Assembly (NCBI GenBank): GCA_033220425.1
Contig: CM065652.1
Coordinates: forward strand, 4,669,929-4,733,928
Length of the DNA: 64,000 bases
Source: Lepraria neglecta
Lineage: Eukaryota > Ascomycota > Lecanoromycetes > Lecanorales > Stereocaulaceae
Reading direction: 5' to 3'
Part shown: piece after piece, positions 45,000 through 55,029 of the stretch
Position numbering within the stretch: position 1 is the stretch's first letter
Layout of the letters: each line of letters opens with the position of its first letter
Notes under the pieces: generated by a model
What the model was told of the DNA's origin: nothing
The model's input: the letters and a program-made list of their open reading frames with translations, nothing else
Databases searched by the model: none
Made by a program: the position numbers and the translations under genes

Positions 45000-45470
45000 T
45001 GCGGAGCCCTAAAGGAACGGGTTGCTTTAGGACGGGGGCCGATTAGACTCTTGATCTTGTCTAACACAGAGCCCCTGCGAAGGCTGGGTCTCACAGAGGG
45101 CGAAACTAGACTGCAGCTTCTCTATACTAGCCTCCACTGTTTCACGCCTAGCATACTCCTTGTCGTCTTTAACTCAGTACGTCGGAGCTTTCACGCGAAA
45201 CGCTGTAGTCGGCATTTATATGGCTGTCACGTTTAGAGAGATTATTATCGCCGGGGGAGTAACGTCTTAATAGTCCGTCGTTCGTGTGATATAATAGCCT
45301 TTTACACGCTTTTGATAGACGTTTCAGCTGATTACTAGCATCATCAACCGTCCTGTCCTCTAGGACTGCAGCTCGAGTCCGTTGCGTCTATTCGCGATGC
45401 AATTCACGACCTTTATCTCGAATATGGAGTGAAATACTACTATTATCTATTGCATGCATCTGGATCACAG
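45000..45470. other. Spacer between pogo remnant and RSC7 remnant
   Basis: Moderate GC. A pogo N-terminus might extend into 45000-45060 on the minus strand, but I see no clear motif. Nothing else recognised. Confidence 0.4.
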
Positions 45471-46060
45471 GTATTAGTATAGAAGGACTTGGTAGTCGGA
45501 CAGTAACCCTCCTACCCTTAGTAGTAAGGCAATACCTTTTCAAAGATCTTTTATTTGTAATCCGTACTTATTAACTAATATTCGCCGCTTCCAAGGTTGC
45601 GGTATTACTCGCGTTGGGAGTACTGGGCCTTCTACCTCCTGCCACAATTTCCTTTGTAAAGCCTTTCTTCTTTACTCCACTCTCCCAGTAGTAATCTTCG
45701 ATATATTTCCCATTCGCGATCTATATACGTATAGCACCTTCTCTTAATAAATGCTCATTTGTCTCGGTTTTATCGATATAATCTTATAATATCGGTTCTT
45801 GTTAAAGAGACTACAGGAGATCTGGTAGCCCAGGAGATAAGCGCATTCGTGTGCCAGCATGAATATCTTCTCCCTCCTACTCGGTAGATAGAAGGTGCTC
45901 AACTTATCTTCGCGACCACCTAATAGATGGCCTGTAGGCGTAACCTTCTACACGCCTTCTTCATCATAAGTTTTTGGTATATACTTATCGCCCTCCGGTA
46001 TCAGTTTGTCTGTCGTGTGAACTCTGGTTATCGGCAATCTTTTTATTGTAGGAGCGTCGC
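45470..46060 (-). pseudogene. RSC7/SWP82-like chromatin remodelling subunit remnant
   Basis: The minus strand from about 46040 reads IPEGDKYIPKTYDEEGVWKV, TPTGHLLGGRED, STFYLPSRREKIFMLAHE, YLLGYQ and LFNKNRYYKII. This order (IPEG, YDE-G, VTP-GHLLGGR, FMLATE, GYRDSYLLFNKNRS, KII) is that of the conserved domain of RSC7/Npl6, a subunit of the RSC/SWI-SNF remodelling complexes. Further left EKVLYVYRSRMGNISKITTG corresponds to the ILP-SYRSRQIAIVTA segment. In-frame TGA/TAA/TAG codons, frame changes and no N-terminal exon show a dead partial copy. A functional RSC7 gene should exist elsewhere in the genome. Confidence 0.7.
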
Positions 46061-46340
46061 TGGCGGGCCGTAGTTCGTAAGTTCACCGGCCCCGGTGATC
46101 AGTGGGTTTGGGTGTCGTATAGCAAAGCAACTGAGGCTTCTTGACGCCGGTAGTAATCACCAGCGGTTGGTGTAATGTATTCGTGACTTGCTTTTTTGTT
46201 GGTGGTACCCTCTTGGGAATTGGGTGCTGGCGGGCACTGTCGGCGCAGAAAGGATGGATGGGTGATATGAATATGTCGGCTCGAGAGCTATACAGCGTGT
46301 TAGGGTTAGAAGACACTGTGAAGTCCTCGTTGCCTTCGAG

Positions 46341-49300
46341 ATGGTGTCTTCTTTGGAAGGCTTGGAGGATAAGGCAAAGGAGCTTTCTGCTGTTCTGATT
46401 CGTCACTGGTCGCAGCTTCCGGCCCAGTTCTTTGACACTGCAGGTTAGTGGGAGGGAATGCTGACTCATCGCGGTCCACTGGGCCTCGAAATTTTTGCCT
46501 CAGTAATCAGACGTGTATCTGCCAAGCCCCTGCGGGTTGGCCGGAGACCTCGCTAAGCCCCTATCGGGTTAGCGACTGCTGACTTCGCAGCCAGGTCTCT
46601 ACACGTCTGAGCGCAAACTTTCGTTCCTTTGCTTGTAAACTCCTTAAAAACACGGCGCCAAATACCAAAATTCTAACTACGATACCCTTGCTCCTATACT
46701 CAACGCTCGGTGCGAGATCTGACTACGGCGATTACGTATTATACGTAAAGATTCTCGAAATCCGTGGTGCTTCGAAAGTTCGCATGGGGGTTTCTAATGG
46801 AATACTTATATAAATTAAAAAATCACTTAAGCAGAAAAATGTTCTGTTTGTAAAATTGGTCGACGCGTTATTTACTTATCTACACGCCTTAATCCCGCGG
46901 TAGAAAGTAAAGATTGTATTTAAATAGTAGAAATCTCGCTCCGAGTATACTTTTTGAGACTAAAATCGATAGTTTTGGTGGTTGTTTTGATAGGTTTGTA
47001 CACACTCATTCATACCAAAATCGAAAAGCTGCCGATTTTTCGGAAGTTTGCGCTCAGACGTGCCGCCCCAGCTGCGGAGTCAGCAACGGCTAACCCGATA
47101 GGGGCTTAGCCGGGGGGGGGGGGGGTAGCTTGGCACGTCTGAGGTACTGAGGCAACGAAATTTGTACCAGTCTATTTGTCGCACTGGTATGGCATCCGAC
47201 GCTAACTTCCTCCAACAAGTCCTTGCCTTGTATTCTTCCAGAGTCTCCCACGCAACGGAGACGTACTGTGACGTGCTTGAAAAGGCGCAAAGACCACAGG
47301 CTCTTCGAGTTGAGGTTGTCTTGAAAGTGTGGCAAGACGGAGGATATAAATTGTTCAGCCTAGTACGCGATCAGTCAAAAACAAACAATATACCGAGGAT
47401 GAGATCTTACAACTGTACAGGAGGAGTACCTTTCGCCATCATCTATCACACGATGCCCGCCTAGTCCAGATTCGGAGAGATCCTATGGCAAGAATGGCAC
47501 CTCTCCAGAAACCGATAGGACAGCACCCGTTAAGCTACATCGGGAAAAGGTAAGCGCTATCCAATAAGTCGCAGGTACGTTGTTGGAAGGATGCTGATGA
47601 AGCCATGAGACATACAGAGTATTGAATATGTTATTGGCGGTCGGCTGCCTACCGAACACGTAGATGTTCAAGAGCAACAACCTTCAGTACCGCCGCAACG
47701 CCAGAATATCCCTGCCGAGGGTGAATCAACAAATACACGACAACCTCCGACGCCGCCGCAAAGTCAAAGCGAGGGTAAATCAGCAGATGCACTAACTCGG
47801 TTGAGGCAATACGGACATGGACAAACTGAAGCTGAAGGTGGTCGAGATGGACAGGGGACAGTTATGTCTACATGCGAATCGAATCGACAACGAAGATTAC
47901 AAGATGCAGAGATTCCAAGGACAACTCCGAGAGCCAAGAAAAGGAAAAGGGTTGAACGTCAGGAGACCAAACCTGCACAGCCGTCAATGAAACATCCTCG
48001 GATTAAAAAGAGCCGACCGATTGGGAAACCGGCATGGGGAGACCTGAAGTCTCGAGGCCGCTCGGAGCGTACAAGAACCGGCAAGCCTGTTCAAGAGCCA
48101 GAAGTCGTCCAAAATGATCCAATTTGTTTGTCCGATACTGAAGATACTGCTTTCGATAGGGAATCAACCACAACTACGTCTCGCCAAGGCAGTAGATCAC
48201 TAGCATCCAAGTTCAATATCATGAATCTCTTGATGGATATACTTAACGCACTGTTTGGAGAAATAGCCCCTGGGGTGTCTCTCGAGGTAGCAAACATATT
48301 AGATAAGCCAACTTTAAGTATAGGATGTCCGAAGAGCATGGAGCCCAAGGAGCTTGTAGACGAGAAAACTCTCTGCCAGAGGTATGATGAGGTGATAGGC
48401 AGCGAGAGTAAGGGCTACAAAAACAGTATCCTCGAGGTTATCTGTCAGTATTGGTTAGGAGAGGCTATGGAAAGAGTCCTCCAGGAAAAAATGAAATCAG
48501 GTTCAGGCCCAAACGAGACCAGAAAAAGGAAAGCACTCACCTACATTTCTGATATCATGGCTGCGCACATCAGTAAAGGGAAAGAGACGTTGCGCGACCC
48601 AGGTCGTGCAGCACGGCAACGCAGGTAAGCGATCAGCTCACTGTAGCACAGTCATCTCACAATAGACTAGGACAGACGCATTTCGAGTGAAGCAAGTCTT
48701 CGATGAATGGGGTACATTAGCTGTATTGATGGCATGTATGGGATCGAACTTTAAGACAAACCTAAAATACACCCCGCCCTATGCCTATAAACGACTGGAA
48801 AAGGAGATGGAAGCCTACAGGCCACTTTTAACCTTGGTCGCAGATTGTGTGCAGCCAAGGTGGAGAGAGGTCATACCATATTGCCCAGATATTCATATTG
48901 AAGTGGCTCCCAACCCTGGCCAACATTTACACCGATACGCTATCGCTCAAGGCGGGAATCCTATTAGATTACCGTATACGAACATTGGAGAGACGAAAAT
49001 AGACAGGATTGCCTGGCCGAATAAAGATCCCCGGAGAATCAGATGTGAAACAGATTTCACATGCGTTGACTGCAATGGCTACCAAGCAGAGTCGAGTAGT
49101 CAAAAGATTCGAGGCAAAAGGAGATGTAATTGTGCGAGCAATATCTTCAGCAACCACCCGGCTCCCGATCGTATTATAATATATGAGACCAAAAATATGG
49201 GCTTCGGTGTGCGTGCACTTGACGTAAGTTGACAGGTCGCCATTGCTTGGGGCTCGATAATTGACCATCCTTCAGAGATACCGATCAGGTCAAATTATTG

Positions 49301-49717
49301 CTGAATTCAAAGGGGTAGTGACGAGTATGGAGTGCAAAGACGATGATTGCATTCAAGGAACGGGATACAAATTAACCCAAGCGAAAGAGGGTATGCAACT
49401 GATACCCGATGTTGTCGAGAAATGCTAATAAATCAGGAAATTGGACACGATTCGTCAACCATTCCTGTGTGTACAATAACTGTGAGATTTGCAGGTACAC
49501 TTACTGGGGAGTAGAACGAATAGTTCTCCGAGTCAGGCAAGGTTGTGAAGTCAATGTTATGGATCCGATGACCGTAAAATATGGTAAGGGTTACGGTCTT
49601 AACCAGTTATCATGCAATTGCCAATCTTGTGAAGCTAAGCGACATCGTGAAGAAAGAGTCCGGTCAAGAGTTGGCAGCCGCGGACAACCAGTAGCTACTA
49701 TTCAGGCCAGAGAGTAG
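46341..49717 (+). CDS. SET-domain protein (putative lysine methyltransferase)
   Basis: My model has seven exons: 46341-46443, 47220-47314, 47359-47549, 47620-48624, 48671-49223, 49276-49390, 49437-49717; 2343 nt, 780 aa, all phases consistent. Residues about 150-330 are basic and low-complexity (KKRKRVERQE). A cysteine cluster (CVDCNG then CNCAS, about 595-620) stands where a pre-SET domain would be. SET then starts: RIIIYETKNMGFGVRAL, GQIIAEF, GNWTRFVNHSC (cofactor-binding NHSC), and VKYGKGYG with a CNCQSC post-SET cluster. The SET-I insert is unusually short, and the YxG/ELTxDY region is altered. Weak points: intron 2 (44 nt, GTTGTC donor, no clear branch site) and intron 6 (46 nt, good GCTAATA branch) could instead be exon carrying frameshifts. 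Intron 1 holds a 661-bp transposon. Histone targets are unknown. Confidence 0.7.
46495..47155. mobile_element. hAT-type miniature inverted-repeat element in SET gene intron 1
   Basis: 661 bp with ends TTGCCTCAGTA (46495-46505) and TACTGAGGCAA (47145-47155). A perfect 8-bp target duplication CGAAATTT (46487-46494, 47156-47163) is the hAT length. The inverted similarity continues inward for over 100 bp (TCAGACGTG, GGGGCTTAGC, TGCTGACT, CGCAAACTT blocks). A run of 14 G (47112-47125) and an AT-rich centre separate the arms. No coding capacity. Removing it and one duplication leaves a 107-nt intron. Confidence 0.9.
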
Positions 49718-50586
49718 CGGGAGGCAAAGGAATTATCAACACTTTTCGATATAGTAATGCCTCCAAAATTTTAAACATTGATTGGGGTATATCTTTCCTC
49801 CAAGAGGGAGTAGATTAAAAATACGAGACCTGATTGGATAATATGTATACCAACAGGACGTCATGATTAAAGCTACTACCGCCGATAATCCTTCTCCCTC
49901 TCCTCCTCCTCCTCGATATTATTCCTACAAGCCCCAAGCGTTAATAGGTCTTAAAGACCCCCCGCAGCTGATGGTCAAACGTAAAGGCGGAGTATCTCAC
50001 CGTCGCTATCCTTCATTTCTATTCCCTTCCCATTAAGTTTCATTGCCAACGCAACCTCTATCACGGCGCAACGCGCTGTAGATTATCCTGAATTTCGCAA
50101 TCTCATTTCATAATATGGACTAGAGAACAGTGGCAGCTTCTAGCCTGGAGATTCACATCTATATTAGAGCCTTCTATCCCCGTATAAGTCAAAGTGTCGA
50201 AAGTATAATACATGACCTGAGACATAGCTGATCTCGTTGCTTAGCTAGGATCGCGTCCGAGCCGTACTTGATATTCCTTTAGAATCGAGACGATAAAAGA
50301 TTTCTCGGATCCGGCTACTCTACCTTTCCACTTTGCTCTATACCTCTAGTGGCTTGGTCGAACTGCCTCCCAAATAACCTGTTCAGGCAAGTATCGATAT
50401 GGCGGCCTTAGAACGTATAGGCGCTTGGTCATTCAGTAAATCGCTAGGATAGAAGAGGACAAAATAATAATATTAAGTAGGAGGGGAAGAGGAAGAGGAG
50501 GAGGCTGCAAGGATACTGCTGCTGTAGTGGCTACGCATCAATATTCTTGCCTATAGTAATTAACGCAGACGGTATAAGTAGCAGGT
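49718..50586. other. Intergenic region downstream of the SET gene
   Basis: It contains the presumed 3' untranslated region of the SET gene, then mixed sequence with pyrimidine-rich tracts (CTCCTCCTCCTCCTCG near 49896). No ORF of note on either strand; no repeat recognised. Confidence 0.5.
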
Positions 50587-50596
50587 GCCGTTCCCC

Positions 50597-51991
50597 GAGG
50601 TTGACTCGGGACAGTCACCCTCCACAGTCACCTTTCGTACTATATAGTACTAAAATTGCGCAATAACGCCGTCGACGTCACCAGGGCATACACCTCGCTA
50701 TCGACGGTCTCTACAGTGTCTATAGTACTGCTGCTGCCGCCGCTGGCGCATAGGGCGGAGTTGTAAGGGTGGAATACAAGCTTCTTATTAAGTCTTCTAC
50801 AGCGACGACCCCATTAAGTGCTCTGCCAATTAGCTAATATCTTCTCCTAGGCGCTATCTTCCTTGCCTCCTTCCTCTCCGCTGCCGCCACCCTCTTTGCT
50901 ACCTTCTCTATCTTCTCCGCCGCCGCCGCCACAGCATGCCTCTACTGAGATTCCAACTTCTTCGACTTCTTCCGCTCCTCCCCCCGCGCCCCCCGCATCC
51001 CTATAGCTGCTGAAGAGATGGGAGTACGGTACTAAGAAGGCAATTGGGACAGGGATAAGTGCTGGCTGCGGCCCTCTATGGATATCAGCGGTGGAGCACT
51101 TGGTGGATCTGGGCCGAAATCATCAATATTTTGGAATTCGCCACCAGGGAGGGCTGTATCAGGGTCAGAAGAAAAAGATATTCTGCGTCCCTTTCCCTTC
51201 TGGGAATATGTTATAACTTAGCAATTATCGCGGGAGGGTTGCGTATAAGGCACTTGGATAGGTTGTATACCTAGAAATTCAATGTCGTCGTCGCTAGGAA
51301 TGCTACCGTCGACCTCCGAGTACACGGAAGCCTCTAAGGCCTGCCAACCTTCTGGAAAATTTATTTACGAGATTTTAGAAGGTCCGTTCTCAGCCTCTTG
51401 CGTCATAATCTGCTTATACTTCTTAATTCTAGATTTCTTAAGAGACTGAGCATATTATATAGATACCCATACTACCGCAGGGTCTGATTGGGCCGTTCTC
51501 TTTTCTTCTCCCCAGGCTTCTCCTTATTCTTTCTAGTATCCTGTATCTTTTTACCGTGGCGACTGTATTTAAGAACTACCTAAGTTCTCTTCTTCACCTT
51601 ATATAAGGTAATTACCACTATAAAGCCTTGCGTGTATATATAGTCCTGATATCGAATGTATCTATTCTCCGCGTCTAAGACTTCTTCGCCAGTATTAGGG
51701 AGGCGGCGGTAAGTATTAGGAAAGGCGGCAAAGGAACGTCTCTTGCGGTCGGCGAGGGCAGTAGTATATATAGGTATAGTAGACAGGGCGGTGGGCAGGG
51801 AGGTGTCTACAACAGTGGAAGAATTTTGAATTCTACGGTGGAGGCCTGCCCACCTAAATTAAGCGAATCGACGGCGGCGGCAAGGTGGGCGGCGACTACG
51901 TCTAATAGGGGAAAGCACCGGCGGCGAGTACCATTAGGGCGAAAATTTGGTGGAGGGTGACTTTGGAAGGGTGGCTGTCCCGAGTCAACCT
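50597..51991. mobile_element. Non-autonomous inverted-repeat element, Mutator-like
   Basis: The ends are GAGGTTGACTCGGGACAG (50597) and CTGTCCCGAGTCAACCT (ending 51991), with imperfect inverted similarity for about 40 bp. They are flanked by a 10-bp direct duplication GCCGTTCCCC (50587-50596, 51992-52001). A 9-10 bp duplication suits Mutator-like elements. The interior has proline/serine-like CTCCGCCGCCGCCGCC tracts and small open frames but no recognisable transposase. Confidence 0.7.
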
Positions 51992-52163
51992 GCCGTTCCC
52001 CCCTAGGACGGATTTCTTTTGTTATATATGCTATATAGAGACAAGACGATTTACAATGAGATATAATACACAACACGACATTCCATCAACGGCCACGCAT
52101 AAGTAGTTCCAATCACGAAAACCAAGGTTCTTACAACGCGGAGATCCCTGCAGCCTTGCTTAA

Positions 52164-52975
52164 CATCTGCGAATTATATTTCTGCCTCGGGGGTGCCTCA
52201 GTGGCCTCCGAGGCTATGAGCGGGGTGTGCCAGAAAGCTAGCTTAGGAGCGCCTCTAGAGGCCACTGAGGCACCCCGAGGCAGTCACGAGGCAGCCCTAA
52301 ATCGATTCCGTTGGGCCCCAAATTTGGAGGCCACCCGCGCAAAGGTTATGCGATAAATCAGTCTGAATCAAGGCCCCGTAGGTGCCATATTACGCGAGTT
52401 ATTCGACTGCGCAGCGTTGAAATGTTGAAGTTTGGGGCTACGGGCGCTAGGAACGCGCCCAGCAACGCGCCTAGCAACGCCCCAAATAACGCGCCCAGAA
52501 GCAGCGCGTCCAGCGCCCAGACATCAACAAAGCTAAGGCCTTAGCAGCCCCCTAACGAGCGCTATAAACGTCAGCGCAATCAGCGTAATCAGCGCAATCA
52601 GCGCAAATGCGCAAGTCTACCGAATACGTATAGATTTGCGCCAATGACATATGCTATAGAACCTGCACAGGCGCGCGCACCCCCCGCGAGAACTTTGGCT
52701 GAATTGCCCGAATCTGAGTAGATGTTGGGGCTGCGACATGGCGCTGCTGGGTGGTGAGGCTCCCGAGCGCTGCCGCCGATTATGGAACATCACGGCTTTC
52801 GGGGTTAAGCTTCTGGGCGCTTGGCGTCGAAGCTTTGCTACTCGGGCTGCCTCAGAGCTGCCTCTGCTGCCTCGGAGCATTGCGCGTTGCGCTGAGGCAG
52901 CGGGGGCACCTCTAGGAGCTCCGGGCGCTATCCGCGGAAGCTAATATTTGCCGAGGCAGAAATAATTTGCAGATG
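52164..52975. mobile_element. Inverted-repeat element with CATCTGC ends
   Basis: The left end CATCTGCGAATTATATTTCT (52164) is the complement, with a 2-bp gap and one mismatch, of the right end that finishes GCAGATG (52975). The similarity continues through TCTGCCTCGG / CCGAGGCAGA. The target duplication is unclear (TTAA versus AAGG). Inside are GCCTCAG/CTGAGGC palindromes, a CGCGCCCAGCAACGCG-type tandem repeat (52450-52520) and an AGCGCAATC tandem repeat (52570-52605). Non-coding. Confidence 0.6.
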
Positions 52976-53621
52976 AAGGTTTCAATTCTACCTCGTATTA
53001 GATCTACAGCATAGCTTACAGTATCAGTAATTGCGCCTTGCAAGTACCTTCGCTGATGTGAAGTAGCCGTTTACCGTTGCTTCTCCATACTTGGGGTGTA
53101 GTAGGCTAGGATTATACATCTGTGATTGCGGTGGTAAGTCAGTATGGAAAAAAGATGATGCATCTGCCTTGGACTCCCTAACTCGAAGACCGTGATATGC
53201 ATTCATTCAAGATCGCGCACAGTAACTTCCCAGGGGCGCCCTCGGAGTACCTGGGGTATTATATTGTTAGCTCAAAGCCGTTTGTGGCGCAGCGTCGATT
53301 TTACTTCTTGCGGATACTCTTCCCGCCTCTCCCTTGTGATGTTCGCGGTGGCGCGTCTCTTTGTTCCTTGATATGTATAGAGGGTGAAGAGATTCATAGA
53401 TCAATATTCGCAAAGAGAGCTACTATTGCAAGATTGTCTCCCTAGATACCACATCGCTCTTCTTCCCATACCAAACCAAAATAGCTTTCTCAAACCATTT
53501 CCTGTACTCTCGCCCGCCCTATCGAATATATATATCAAGCCTGTGGATAATCTCGAACGTGCCATTCGCATCCCTCGTCGAGCCGATATGTAACGGTTTT
53601 ATCATAATCTGTAGGGCGAGA
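52976..53621. other. Spacer, no supported gene
   Basis: Balanced composition with several overlapping short open frames and none convincing. It may contain the worn-down remainder of the PD-(D/E)XK gene whose fragment lies at its right. Confidence 0.4.
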
Positions 53622-53879
53622 TCAGCACGAAGTCAATTCAGCACGTTCCGTACGTAGCCATACCAAATCGCCCTCCCTTTCAAACGTCAAATAATAGTGC
53701 CAATCATAGCCGTTCACGACAATTCCAGGCATTGCTATAGCCATGTCCCACCCATGATGTAACCTTTTCGAGTACAACGCCGCCATCCATATTGCTGGTT
53801 GTACTTCCGGATCGCGATTCATATATATCTTCTTAAGTATTAAATAGAGGAAGAGTAGAGTATCGCGGATATAGGCCAA
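53622..53879 (-). pseudogene. PD-(D/E)XK nuclease-like domain fragment
   Basis: The minus strand gives 85 open codons: AYIRDTLLFLYLILKKIY, then RDPEVQPAIWMAALYSKRL, then MPGIVVNGYDWHYYLTFERE, then a stop. The order 'DPEAQLxIWxAA ... VxGHDWxxYxxF' is that of the C-terminal part of the fungal PD-(D/E)XK nuclease-like domain proteins. The family's closing motifs (GSTxSxxGIYKIL, W-x-W) are missing, and no ATG start is present. It is a fragment of a gene whose rest is lost. Confidence 0.55.
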
Positions 53880-54050
53880 GGTTTTTAATGGTGCACCAAC
53901 TATTTATATACTATTAGTTTAAACGGTACAGTTTAACTTGTTTTACTAAATAGTTAGTATAGTATAATATTTAAAAAGTATAGTTTAAACTATTCGAAAT
54001 ATATAGTTAATAGTTTAAACCGTTTACACTATTAGTTTGGTAGTATATAG
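53880..54050. other. AT-rich segment with repeated GTTTAAAC palindromes
   Basis: About 75% or more A/T with three GTTTAAAC or near copies (around 53931, 53985, 54014), several facing each other (AGTTTAAACGGT / ACCGTTTACACT). It could be the worn end of an inverted-repeat element. No gene. Confidence 0.4.
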
Positions 54051-54472
54051 TATTAGAACTGATGGTTCTGACAGGACTGTCGCGAAGGACCAGGGTCTTC
54101 GGACAGGACATCTCGTGATCACAATGATCGCAGCACGAAGTGGTGCGATCGTTTTGATCCGATATCAGATCGCTCAGGTCGCATGTTAGATCCTTTTGAT
54201 CAACGCGATCGTAGAATAATTGGCAGGGTTTCCTATTGCTATATATACGGAGTACTACTTACTATTGAAGTGGTATGCTCAACTTACCTTTCGTATCTGA
54301 ACTATATACGATAGATCTCTTAGGCTAGGCACTGAATACATATCATCTAATCTTGTACCAGACCCGCTTAGCATCACTTGAAGCCTGCTTCACTCTCTTG
54401 TACATATAGCACCCCTATCCCTAGTGAGAACAATCCCATAACGATACCGTCGCACGTATACGGTTCGTAATA
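54051..54472 (+). repeat. Solo gypsy LTR (type B)
   Basis: TATTAGAACTGATGG to GGTTCGTAATA, with a perfect TATAG duplication (54046-54050, 54473-54477). Lightly RIP-altered at both ends. Confidence 0.85.
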
Positions 54473-54558
54473 TATAGTATTATTATTTCTATACCTAATA
54501 CGACTAGCTAATTACCTTATTAGGTTTAGTGTAAGAGTAGAGCTAAGATCTACGCGCC

Positions 54559-55009
54559 TATAATGCCAACTATCATATTAGAAGGGTCTGTCTTGTTAGT
54601 GAAGTTGTTCCGATATCTCCTAGTGCGCGGAGCGCCGGAGTAGGTCGGGATAATGTTCGACCGACTTGGCAGACGTCAGGAGCTAGGCTCTTAGTGGTAC
54701 GTTAGCTACCTGATAGCGGCTATACGTTACCCGCAGAGAGAAGCTTAAGGAGCGGTCTACCTACTTCTTTCCTGAGGATCCTTAGTAATTAGTTCTAATA
54801 TAGAATCACCTATACTGTACCAGTAATATAACTACTTCACGTCTTTGAATACCTTTATATACAGTAGCGTAGCAACAGCGAGAAGCTAAGCCACAGTCCA
54901 ATATCGTAGCGCTAGCGGGACGCAGTTCCTAGAGCGCAGTAACGGTCCGCTAGCGAGGAGTCTATCTTATAGAATAATAACGGCCCGCTGACGGGGAACA
55001 TACCTTATA
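54559..55009 (+). repeat. 5' LTR (type C)
   Basis: TATAATGCCAAC to ACCTTATA, the RIP-altered form of TGTAATGCC ... ACCTCACA. It contains AGCGCTAGCGGGACGCAGTT and the reverse of the block used to recognise the solo copy at 14098-14549. Confidence 0.85.
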
Positions 55010-55029
55010 GTTTAATTACTCTAACCTTT

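Larger units (their letters stand above)
39650..45000 (-). mobile_element. Fot1/pogo-type DNA transposon, RIP-degraded and interrupted
   Basis: Minus-strand transposase text appears on both sides of a nested solo LTR (41160-44789). I could not find terminal inverted repeats, so the ends are approximate; the sharp change from balanced to TA-rich composition marks the left end at about 39640. On the right the pogo DNA-binding region fades near 45000. Confidence 0.75.
39790..45000 (-). pseudogene. Fot1/pogo transposase remnant (CENP-B-type HTH plus DDE_1)
   Basis: Reading begins near 45000 with the CENP-B-type DNA-binding region (IIGRPVGKNWTGDFVKRYKN near 44890-44950, then LRSLYLRKIDS). It breaks at 44790 for the nested LTR and resumes at 41159. 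DDE_1 blocks follow: MEKYNITGDNLYNWDEKGF near 41050-41110 (first D), YIIYINQDGSR near 40970, GRGCRLLIINRYSSYI near 40690-40730 (family RLLIxDGHxSH; second D now N), and VLPLYSTHRL near 40620-40640 (family LPPHSTHxLQPLD). The C-terminal tail runs to about 39800. Multiple TAG stops; dead. Confidence 0.75.

Noticed and set aside
46083-46469. 128-codon minus-strand ORF
   Set aside because: It overlaps the proposed first SET exon on the other strand and shows no recognisable domain; the RSC7 text ends before it.
49391-49436. A frameshift in the SET domain
   Set aside because: Not adopted as the primary model: GTATGC, a GCTAATA branch and CAG define a normal 46-nt intron that keeps frame. Kept as an alternative in the findings.
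51807-52076. 89-codon minus-strand ORF spanning the right end of the Mutator-like element
   Set aside because: It crosses the element boundary and target duplication, so it cannot be a conserved gene; composition is low-complexity.
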